Assembly (NCBI GenBank): GCA_024688095.1 | Contig: JAILEJ010000221.1 | Span: forward strand, 1-8,166 | Reading direction: 5' to 3' | DNA from: Butyrivibrio sp. | GTDB lineage: Bacteria > Bacillota > Clostridia > Lachnospirales > Lachnospiraceae | DNA length: 8,166 bases | Shown: piece by piece, positions 1 to 6,107 of the stretch | Layout: each line of letters starts with the position of its first letter | How positions within the stretch are numbered: the first letter of the stretch is position 1 | Made by a program: the position numbers and the translations under genes | The notes under the pieces: generated by a model | What the model was told of the DNA's origin: nothing | What the model saw: the letters and a program-made list of their open reading frames with translations, nothing else | Databases searched by the model: none

Positions 1-2
1 AT

Positions 3-2606
3 GAGAATTGTATGAGCAGAAAGAAAGAAAAAGATTTGAAAAAAAATGATAATTATATAGTTGGTGAGTTTACAGGTAATTCAAAAGGATTTGGATTTGT
101 TACCGTTGAAGGAATGGATGAAGATTTATTTATTCCTGAGGAGTATACTCATGGCGCATTTCATATGGATACTGTTGAAGTTGAAATATTGCCAGAAACC
201 TCCGGTAAACGAAGAGAAGGACGTATAAGAAATATACTTGTCAGAGGCATTACTGAAATTGTTGGTACATATGAAGCTTCTAAGAACTATGGCTTTGTTG
301 TAGCAGATAATGCCAAGATTGATAAGGATATATTTATACAGGGACATTTTTCTAAGGGTGCTGTTACGGGTGACAAAGTCGTTGTAGAAATTACAGATTA
401 TGGTAATGCTGTAAAAGGTACAAAACCGGAAGGTAAAGTAAAGGAAATTATTGGTAACATAAATGATCCTGGTGTTGATATCATATCCATTGTAAAAGCA
501 TATGAGCTTCCTGAAAGTTTTCCTGAAAGAGTTATGAATCAGGCTGAAAAGACTCCGGATACTGTAAGTGAAGCAGATATGGCTGGGCGAACAGATTTAA
601 GAGATGTTTTAATGGTAACAATAGACGGAGAGGATTCCAAAGACCTTGATGATGCTGTAAGCCTTACGAAAGAAGGAAATACTTATCATCTTGGTGTGCA
701 TATTGCAGATGTTGCTAATTATGTTCAGGAAAATTCAGCACTTGACCGGGAGGCATATAAACGAGGTACAAGTGTATATCTTGTTGACAGAGTTATACCC
801 ATGCTTCCACATAAGCTTTCAAACGGGATTTGTTCGCTGAATCACGGAGAAGACAGACTTTCTATGAGCTGCCTTATGACAATAGATAATAATGGTGCAG
901 TTATAGATCATAAGATTGTAGAATCTGTAATAAATGTAAATGAAAGAATGACATATACAAGTGTTGCCAAGATTCTTGATGATAAAGATCCTGAAGAAAT
1001 GGAGAAATATGATTATCTGGTTCCAATGTTTCAGGATATGGCTGAACTGGCTTCTATTCTGCGTAATAAAAGGAAAGAACGTGGTTCTATAGATTTTGAT
1101 TTTCCTGAAAGTAAAATTATTCTGGATAAAGATGGCAATCCTTTAGACATCAAGGCATATGAGAGAAATACAGCAACAGATCTTATTGAAGATTTTATGC
1201 TTATTGCAAATGAAACAGTTGCAGAGCACTTTTATTGGATGCAGGCACCATTTCTTTATAGAATACATGAAAAGCCGGATACAGATAAGATATCCAACTT
1301 ATCAGCCTTTATTAAAGGTTTTGGATATAATTTAAGAATGAAGAAGGATGAAATTCATCCTAAGGAAATACAAAAGCTTTTAGCCAAGATTGAGGGAAAG
1401 GGTGAAGAGTCTGTTATCACAAGACTTGCTCTTAGAAGTATGATGCAGGCAAAGTATTCTACTGAATGTCTTGGACATTTTGGCCTTGCTTGTGATTATT
1501 ATACTCATTTTACATCTCCTATTAGAAGATATCCTGATTTACAAATTCATAGGATAATCAAGGATTACCTAAGAGGAAGAATGACTGAAGATAAGATAGC
1601 ACATTATAGGGAAATCCTGGATGAAGTCGCAACACATACATCACAGACAGAAAGACGTGCTGATGAAGCAGAAAGAGAAACAGATAAGCTTAAAAAAGCA
1701 CAATATATGGAAGATAAGCTTGGAGAAGTTTATGAAGGCATTATCTCAGGTGTTACTGCCTGGGGAATGTTTGTAGAGCTTCCTAATACCTGTGAGGGCC
1801 TTATAAGAGCAGCTTCTCTTGAAGATGACTTTTATATCTATGATGAAAATTCATACTCTCTTATAGGAGAGAGAAGCGGAAATACATATACTCTTGGACA
1901 GAAAGTAACAGTACGTGTAGTTGGTGCTGACAGACTCAGTAAAACTATTGATTTTAAACTTGCAGTTTATGGTAATGATACTGAGGAAGAGTATAATGAT
2001 AATAATTCCAGACACAAGGACAGTGCTAAATCAAATAATGGAAAGAGATCATCTTCAAAACAGGACAGATTAAGAAAATATCTGGATGAAGATGAAGAAT
2101 TTTCCAAAAAACATTCTGGTAGTAAATCAGATAAGTCTGACACAAAGTCAAAATTTTCAGATGATGAAGATGATGATGAATTTATGTATATTGACGACGG
2201 TCTTCCAGATGAGGACAGACTAGATCTTATCAATAGAGGAATTTTGAAGATTACTGACTATGAGCCTGATGCATATGGCAGATTTAGATTAAAGCTTAGA
2301 AAACCTGATTCTTATAAAAAGAAAAAAGGAATGAATAAAGGCTTTGGAAAAAAATCTAAAGGCAGTGTAAAAGGGAGAAGACCTGATTTAGATAATAAAA
2401 AATCAAAGAGATCAGGTTCCGCAAAAAGGGATAAAAAGTCTGATAAAGTTGAGAACTCTAAAAAGGAAAGAAAAACTGTTGGAGAGAAGCTGACAGGTGA
2501 TGGAAAGAACAAATCTGGAAGAAAAGTATATAAAGTACATAAGTATAAGAAATCTGCTACCTCTAAGGCAGCAAGAAGTTCTCAGGGTAAGAAAAGAAAA
2601 AAATAA
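3..2606 (+). CDS. rnr: Ribonuclease R (RNB family 3'-5' exoribonuclease), probably 5'-partial at the window edge
   Basis: Processive 3'-to-5' exoribonuclease that degrades structured RNA and, with tmRNA-SmpB, the defective mRNA of stalled ribosomes. Residues are numbered from the first in-window ATG at 12 (864 aa). Two cold-shock-like OB domains lie at about 16-60 (GFGFVTVEG) and 80-132 (YGFVVAD). The RNB catalytic domain spans about 190-520; its motif TIDGEDSKDLDDA gives D205, D211, D213 and D214, matching E. coli D272, D278, D280 and D281. The RNB signature with HFTSPIRRYPDLQ is at 489-514. An S1 domain lies at about 571-650. A tail of about 210 residues follows: acidic near 690-735, a less biased island at 727-766, and 32 Lys in the last 96 residues. 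Family members usually begin with a winged-helix domain of about 60-70 residues before the first OB domain. It is absent here, and the frame has no stop between base 3 and the ATG at 12, so the true start is probably upstream of the window. smpB follows 18 nt downstream, suggesting an operon. Confidence 0.96.
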   Translation, partial: ENCMSRKKEKDLKKNDNYIVGEFTGNSKGFGFVTVEGMDEDLFIPEEYTHGAFHMDTVEVEILPETSGKRREGRIRNILVRGITEIVGTYEASKNYGFVVADNAKIDKDIFIQGHFSKGAVTGDKVVVEITDYGNAVKGTKPEGKVKEIIGNINDPGVDIISIVKAYELPESFPERVMNQAEKTPDTVSEADMAGRTDLRDVLMVTIDGEDSKDLDDAVSLTKEGNTYHLGVHIADVANYVQENSALDREAYKRGTSVYLVDRVIPMLPHKLSNGICSLNHGEDRLSMSCLMTIDNNGAVIDHKIVESVINVNERMTYTSVAKILDDKDPEEMEKYDYLVPMFQDMAELASILRNKRKERGSIDFDFPESKIILDKDGNPLDIKAYERNTATDLIEDFMLIANETVAEHFYWMQAPFLYRIHEKPDTDKISNLSAFIKGFGYNLRMKKDEIHPKEIQKLLAKIEGKGEESVITRLALRSMMQAKYSTECLGHFGLACDYYTHFTSPIRRYPDLQIHRIIKDYLRGRMTEDKIAHYREILDEVATHTSQTERRADEAERETDKLKKAQYMEDKLGEVYEGIISGVTAWGMFVELPNTCEGLIRAASLEDDFYIYDENSYSLIGERSGNTYTLGQKVTVRVVGADRLSKTIDFKLAVYGNDTEEEYNDNNSRHKDSAKSNNGKRSSSKQDRLRKYLDEDEEFSKKHSGSKSDKSDTKSKFSDDEDDDEFMYIDDGLPDEDRLDLINRGILKITDYEPDAYGRFRLKLRKPDSYKKKKGMNKGFGKKSKGSVKGRRPDLDNKKSKRSGSAKRDKKSDKVENSKKERKTVGEKLTGDGKNKSGRKVYKVHKYKKSATSKAARSSQGKKRKK

Positions 2607-2624
2607 AATCTGGTTGAGGAAGTT

Positions 2625-3089
2625 ATGGCACAAGAACATATAAAGCAAATTGCCGGAAATAAAAAGGCATTTCATGACTATTTTATTGAAGAAAAATATG
2701 AAGCAGGTATAGAACTGGCTGGTACTGAAGTTAAGTCGATGAGAATGGGTAAATGCAGTATAAAGGAGTCCTGGATATCAATAGATAATGGTGAAGCTTT
2801 TATCTGTGGTATGAATGTCAGTCCTTATGAGAAAGGAAATATCTTTAATAAAGATCCAATGCGTGTAAGGAAACTCTTGCTTCATAAAGAAGAAATCAGA
2901 AAACTTGATAGTCAGGTTCAGCAAAAGGGATATACTCTTGTTCCCACACAGGTATATTTTAAGAAGGGAAAGGTAAAAGTCGAGGTTGGTCTTGCAAGAG
3001 GTAAGAAACTCTATGATAAGAGAGAGACCGCTGCAAAACGTGATCAGCAAAGAGAAGCTGAAAAAGAATTTAAGATGAGTTTTAAGTAA
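2625..3089 (+). CDS. smpB: SsrA-binding protein SmpB
   Basis: Small RNA-binding protein that binds the tRNA-like part of tmRNA and brings it to the empty A site of stalled ribosomes, where its C-terminal tail occupies the vacant mRNA channel. Length is 154 aa, normal for the family. Visible hallmarks are NKKAFHDYFIEEKYEAGI near the N terminus (12-29), GTEVKSMR (33-40), the block SPYEKGNIFNKDPMRVRKLL (66-85), and GKKLYDKRE (126-134) starting the basic tail. The start at 2625 fits the usual family N terminus and has AGGA at 2617-2620, spaced only 4 nt from the ATG, which is rather tight. The gene is 18 nt after rnr and upstream of the tmRNA gene, so the two partners of trans-translation are neighbours. 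No clear terminator follows directly; transcripts may run on into ssrA. Confidence 0.97.
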   Translation: MAQEHIKQIAGNKKAFHDYFIEEKYEAGIELAGTEVKSMRMGKCSIKESWISIDNGEAFICGMNVSPYEKGNIFNKDPMRVRKLLLHKEEIRKLDSQVQQKGYTLVPTQVYFKKGKVKVEVGLARGKKLYDKRETAAKRDQQREAEKEFKMSFK

Positions 3090-3198
3090 AAGCTTCTTAT
3101 TTAGCAAATATAAATTGCCTGTTTTGTAAAAGTCTAATTATGTAGATTTTGTGTTGGCAAGTAGAAAAAAACTCTGTATATTTGTTAACAATTAATAC

Positions 3199-3228
3199 TT
3201 GTTAAAAACTACCCGGGTATTATATAAT
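3199..3228 (+). promoter_or_regulatory. Promoter of ssrA
   Basis: A sigma-A type promoter: -35 TTGTTA at 3199-3204, an 18-nt spacer, and a perfect -10 TATAAT at 3223-3228. The predicted transcription start near 3235 would give a leader of roughly 33 nt before the mature tmRNA 5' end at 3268, to be removed by RNase P. The promoter lets ssrA be expressed apart from rnr-smpB. Confidence 0.7.
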
Positions 3229-3241
3229 TTTTCCTGGGTAG
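3209..3241. repeat. Inverted repeat enclosing the -10 box of the ssrA promoter
   Basis: CTACCCGGG (3209-3217) is followed by CCTGGGTAG (3233-3241). As RNA these form a 9-bp stem with one G-U pair and a 15-nt AT-rich loop. The -10 TATAAT lies in the loop and the left arm in the -35/-10 spacer. The left arm also contains the palindrome TACCCGGGTA (3210-3219). It could be an operator, or a weak stem-loop in transcripts reading in from smpB. It is not a standard intrinsic terminator, because the nearest T run (TTTTT) starts several bases after the stem. Confidence 0.55.
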
Positions 3242-3267
3242 AGATATACTTTTTAATAATTTAATAC

Positions 3268-3622
3268 GGGTTAGTAAAGGTTTCGACAGGGATTTTGAAG
3301 CTGGAGAAGCTATCCGCAGGATGGTGCGTTAAACCTCAAATTAAAATTAAACGCTGAAGATAATTTAGCAATAGCTGCCTAAGTGCAGCTCGTCAGCCTA
3401 AGTGCACCTACACATTTAGTAACTGGCGTCGACTTTGTAGGAAACGACTTAGCCAAAGCTTTGAGGTTATGGGCGTATTATGAAGCTACTGATCATGTAC
3501 CGGTGTAAACTCCGATATATGTGAGGGAACATGGAAGCAGATTCCAAAAATAGTTTACTATGATAGTAGAAGGACAGGGGATGAATTTTTGGACACGGGT
3601 TCGACTCCCGTCTAATCCATCA
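3268..3622 (+). ncRNA. ssrA: Transfer-messenger RNA (tmRNA, SsrA)
   Basis: Rescues stalled ribosomes by acting first as an alanyl-tRNA and then as a short mRNA encoding a degradation tag. The acceptor stem pairs GGGTTAG (3268-3274) with CTAATCC (3612-3618), with one G-U pair. The conserved 5' segment GGTTTCGACAGGG follows at 3279-3291. The T arm is ACGGG-TTCGACT-CCCGT (3595-3611). The tag reading frame is at 3353-3382. Its stop codon lies in the loop of a perfect hairpin, GCTGC (3374-3378) with GCAGC (3385-3389). A clear H-type pseudoknot follows: CGTCAG (3391-3396) with CTGGCG (3423-3428), crossed by CCTACA (3407-3412) with TGTAGG (3436-3441). The discriminator is A3619 and the next three bases are TCA, not CCA, so the mature end may be completed by the CCA-adding enzyme; 3620-3622 are included only as the CCA-equivalent position. 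It is a one-piece tmRNA of about 352 encoded nt, next to smpB as is common. Confidence 0.96.
3353..3382 (+). other. tmRNA tag-peptide reading frame, AEDNLAIAA
   Basis: Codons GCT GAA GAT AAT TTA GCA ATA GCT GCC, then TAA at 3380-3382. With the alanine delivered by the charged tmRNA the appended tag would be A-AEDNLAIAA. The resume codon was chosen as GCT at 3353 because the encoded tag aligns with clostridial tags of the ADDNFAIAA type, and because the preceding TAAAC resembles the E. coli TAGTC before its resume codon. The ending AIAA fits the hydrophobic-Ala-Ala degron recognised by ClpXP. There is one stop codon, with no second in-frame stop directly after it. Confidence 0.85.
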
Positions 3623-3666
3623 GGTCACTTAGATGTCAAACATGGGGATTTGACATCCTATACCTG
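3621..3666 (+). other. Stem-loop just after ssrA
   Basis: GATGTCAAA (3632-3640) pairs perfectly with TTTGACATC (3649-3657) around an 8-nt loop. An outer helix, CAGGT (3621-3625) with ACCTG (3662-3666), would extend it. It starts at the tmRNA 3' end. No T run follows, so it is not a typical intrinsic terminator. It may guide 3' processing of precursor tmRNA or act as a weak terminator. Confidence 0.5.
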
Positions 3667-3688
3667 GCAAATTAAATTTGATGGAATG

Positions 3689-3737
3689 TATCCGCGAACG
3701 ATTGTTATAGCAACGTTTGCGGATATTTCAATTAATT
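3689..3737 (+). terminator. Probable terminator or leader hairpin between ssrA and the hydrolase gene
   Basis: TATCCGCGAACG (3689-3700) pairs with CGTTTGCGGATA (3714-3725): 12 bp with one G-U pair. TTG/CAA can extend the helix into the loop. The tail ATTTCAATTAATT is only moderately T-rich. This is the strongest candidate terminator for ssrA. It ends about 17 nt before the AGGAGG of the next gene, so it could instead sit in that gene's leader. I see no convincing separate promoter for the hydrolase between 3623 and 3742. Confidence 0.5.
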
Positions 3738-3756
3738 AAATCAGGAGGAAGACAAA

Positions 3757-4953
3757 ATGTCACAGCTTGAGGAAGTTAAAAAGCTAATGGATAGCCAGAT
3801 AAAAAAGGCTATTGATGCAAATGAAGTTGCCGGTATGAATGTTCTTGTTTATAAAGATGGCAAGGAAATGATCTATACGCAGGGTGGTTACGCAGATATA
3901 GATGAAAATAAGGACTTTAATAGAAATACTATTTTCAGATTATATTCTCAGTCTAAGCCTGTCACATCCGCAGCAGTTATGAAACTTATGGAAGATGGTA
4001 TTATAGATATTACAGAGCCAGTTTCCAAGTATATTGAAGGATTCAAAGACCAATATTATATGGAGAATGGAAAAATGGTTCATCTTGATGAGCCTATGAT
4101 GATTTATCACCTTCTTTCAATGACATCAGGACTTTGTTATCCTGCAATTGATAATGTTAATGGATGCATGGTTGATCAGATTTTTAAAGAAGCTGATTCA
4201 AAATTATATACAGACCAGGCCATGACAACAATGGAACTTGCAAATAGAATTGGTAAATGTACACTTTCATTTAAGCCAGGTACAGACTGGATGTATGGTA
4301 CTTCAGCAGATATTCTTGGTGCTGTAATAGAAAGCGCATCTGGAATGAAATTTTCAGAGTATTTAAAAAAGAACTTCTTTGAACCACTGGAGATGAAGGA
4401 TACAGCTTTTTATGTACCTTCTGAAAAACAGAATTTACTTGCCAGATCATATGAGACAGTCTGGGGAGAAAATGGTAACAATAAACTGATTGAATATACA
4501 GGTGATAATCTTCTTATTATGAATAGAATGAAGACAGAGCCGGCATTTGAATCAGGAGGAGCAGGTCTTGCTTCGACAATTGATGATTATATGCATTTTG
4601 CTCAGATGCTTTTAAATGATGGAAAATATAAAGGAAAGCAGATATTAAAACCTGAAACCATCAAATATATGACTAATACTCATTTAAGAGAAGGATCAGA
4701 TCATGGATTGAAGTTATGGACCGGACTTGCAGGATATAGTTATGGAAATCTCTTAAGAGTAGCCGACAGACCTGATGTAGCATCTTATATAATTAAAAAA
4801 GGTGAATATGGATGGGATGGATGGCTTGGACCATATTTTGCAAATTTCCCGGAAGAGAATATTACTATCCTAATGGGAATGCAGAAGAGAGATGCAGGCA
4901 CATGGGATTTAACCCGTAAGCTTAGAAATATCATACTGACTAATCTTTTATAA
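3757..4953 (+). CDS. Serine hydrolase of the beta-lactamase / class C-like family (substrate unknown)
   Basis: 398-aa enzyme of the serine beta-lactamase-like fold (Pfam Beta-lactamase, EstB/penicillin-binding-protein-like group). The nucleophile motif SxxK is SQSK (S64, K67) in FRLYSQSKPVTSAAVMKL. The second motif is Y180-G-T in MYGTSADILG, where class C enzymes have YxN. ESGGAGLAST at 265-274 is the usual glycine-rich segment before the C-terminal part. The third motif (KTG/HTG in relatives) is probably replaced by GWDGW (352-356), close to the W-x-G type of esterases in this group. There is no signal peptide or membrane segment, so it is likely cytoplasmic and more likely an esterase or peptidase than a secreted beta-lactamase. 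The start is firm: AGGAGG at 3743-3748 is spaced 8 nt from the ATG. It is transcribed toward the uronate operon but separated from it by a bidirectional terminator; no functional link to its neighbours is shown. Confidence 0.9.
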   Translation: MSQLEEVKKLMDSQIKKAIDANEVAGMNVLVYKDGKEMIYTQGGYADIDENKDFNRNTIFRLYSQSKPVTSAAVMKLMEDGIIDITEPVSKYIEGFKDQYYMENGKMVHLDEPMMIYHLLSMTSGLCYPAIDNVNGCMVDQIFKEADSKLYTDQAMTTMELANRIGKCTLSFKPGTDWMYGTSADILGAVIESASGMKFSEYLKKNFFEPLEMKDTAFYVPSEKQNLLARSYETVWGENGNNKLIEYTGDNLLIMNRMKTEPAFESGGAGLASTIDDYMHFAQMLLNDGKYKGKQILKPETIKYMTNTHLREGSDHGLKLWTGLAGYSYGNLLRVADRPDVASYIIKKGEYGWDGWLGPYFANFPEENITILMGMQKRDAGTWDLTRKLRNIILTNLL

Positions 4954-5003
4954 TAAAAGACTTCTGTAAGATATATAACAAATAATATATATAAATTAAA
5001 GTT

Positions 5004-5058
5004 AAAAAACTTCTGTTTATTCTTTGAAAAACAAGGATATAAACAGAAGCTTTTTTTT
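5004..5058. terminator. Bidirectional intrinsic terminator between convergent genes
   Basis: CTTCTGTTTAT (5010-5020) pairs perfectly with ATAAACAGAAG (5039-5049). An inner helix TCTTTG/CAAGGA continues it past one bulged base, with loop AAAAA. Eight T (5051-5058) follow on the + strand and six A (5004-5009) precede it, giving a T run on the - strand. It can therefore end both the hydrolase transcript and the uxaC-regulator transcript. Confidence 0.9.
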
Positions 5059-5084
5059 GATTTAATATTATTTAATGTAAATGA

Positions 5085-6107
5085 TTAAATAGAAGTTGAA
5101 TCTCGTTTTACAAGCTCGCCTGAAAAAATGATTTTCTGTGGCATTTCTGAACCCGTAAGAGTTCCAATGAGTGTTTTTACAAGCTGAATACACATATCTT
5201 CAAGCCTGTTATTTACAGATGTCATAGCTGGTTCGCAGCATAGTGTTAAAATGGAATCATTATAACCAACAATCTGTAAATCCTTAGGAACACTAATATT
5301 ATTATTCTGAGCAAATTTAATAGCACCAACACCCAGGAAATCTTCTGATGTAACTATGGCTTTAAATCTAAGACCATCGTCCCAAAGCTTTTGTATAAAA
5401 CTTGTTACGCCTTCAATATCTTCATGACTTCCTGAAAAACATTGCTGTAAATCTTTATTGATCTCTTTATCCATAGTCATATATGCATTCTGATAACCAG
5501 CAAGCTTTTTTTGTCCACTGTAGGATTTGCTGTTATAAAGATAGAGAATGTCATCTATTCCTGATTTTAAAAGGCTTTCAGTTGCGTCCTGGGTTGCTTT
5601 GAAATCATCGCAAAGAGTACAGTATACATTTGGTGCATCATAGTCTGCATTTAAAAGCATTACAGGTATTGTTTCAGCAGCCTCTTTGATGTAATCATTT
5701 CCGCCGTCTTCATTAATAATAAAATTAGATCCAACCATGACAACACTATCAACATGTTGAGAGAGCAGTAGTTTTAATGATTCTTTTTTGTTCTCTACGT
5801 CATAGCCTGTGCAACACAGAACAGAATTATATTCATTTTCTCTAAGGTTTCTTTCTATAAAATAAACCGCTTTTGCAAGATATAGATCAGATGAATCTGC
5901 ACAGAGAATACCAATGGTTTTCATTGAATTAAGGCCAAGGCCTCTGGCAAATGCATTTGGCTTATAACCATATTGATCAATTATATCCATGACTTTTTTA
6001 CGTGTTTTGGGCTTAACGTTTGAACTGCCATTAAGTACACGTGATACTGTGGCAATAGATACGCCTGCTTTCTTGGATATATCATAGATTGTCATTTGAT
6101 TACTCAT
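5085..6107 (-). CDS. LacI-family transcriptional regulator, probable repressor of the hexuronate genes
   Basis: 340 aa, the normal length for the LacI/GalR family. The N-terminal helix-turn-helix is classic: TIYDISKKAGVSIATVSRVL (6-25), with recognition-helix residues I18, A19, T20 and R23 (numbered from the ATG). The hinge helix region is KPNAFARGL (49-57), including the leucine that inserts into the operator centre. The rest is a periplasmic-binding-protein-like effector domain that would sense a sugar acid or derivative. The recognition helix resembles that of CcpA (SMATVSR), so cre-like operators are expected, and two lie upstream of uxaC and uxaA. The start codon overlaps the uxaC stop in TAATG, with GGAG about 9 nt upstream inside uxaC, indicating translational coupling. 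As it is cotranscribed with uxaC behind an operator, it probably represses its own operon until a uronate signal appears. The effector is not known; KdgR/UxuR-like function is inferred from context only. Confidence 0.93.
   Translation of the reverse strand: MSNQMTIYDISKKAGVSIATVSRVLNGSSNVKPKTRKKVMDIIDQYGYKPNAFARGLGLNSMKTIGILCADSSDLYLAKAVYFIERNLRENEYNSVLCCTGYDVENKKESLKLLLSQHVDSVVMVGSNFIINEDGGNDYIKEAAETIPVMLLNADYDAPNVYCTLCDDFKATQDATESLLKSGIDDILYLYNSKSYSGQKKLAGYQNAYMTMDKEINKDLQQCFSGSHEDIEGVTSFIQKLWDDGLRFKAIVTSEDFLGVGAIKFAQNNNISVPKDLQIVGYNDSILTLCCEPAMTSVNNRLEDMCIQLVKTLIGTLTGSEMPQKIIFSGELVKRDSTSI

Noticed and set aside
1967..2512. Open frames on the - strand opposite the RNase R tail, rich in Ser, Leu and Phe
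   Set aside because: They mirror the Lys/Asp/Ser-rich codons of the + strand gene, have no family resemblance and no ribosome site of note.
3115..3166. Possible hairpin TTGCC/GGCAA after smpB as a terminator
   Set aside because: Only 5 bp with a loop of about 40 nt and no T run.
3182..3191. Palindrome TTGTTAACAA upstream of the ssrA promoter
   Set aside because: Short and AT-rich, with no second copy of the full palindrome; it overlaps no promoter element with proper spacing.
3332..3468. Long-range 9-nt complementarity within tmRNA (AACCTCAAA with TTTGAGGTT) enclosing the tag region
   Set aside because: A 9-nt match is expected fairly often by chance in about 350 AT-rich bases, and no standard tmRNA helix encloses the tag in this way.
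3543..3593. TCCAAAAAT and ATTTTTGGA complementary arms near the tmRNA 3' end
   Set aside because: The right arm runs into the conserved GGAC before the T arm, so pairing would compete with the tRNA-like fold; low-complexity chance match is more likely.
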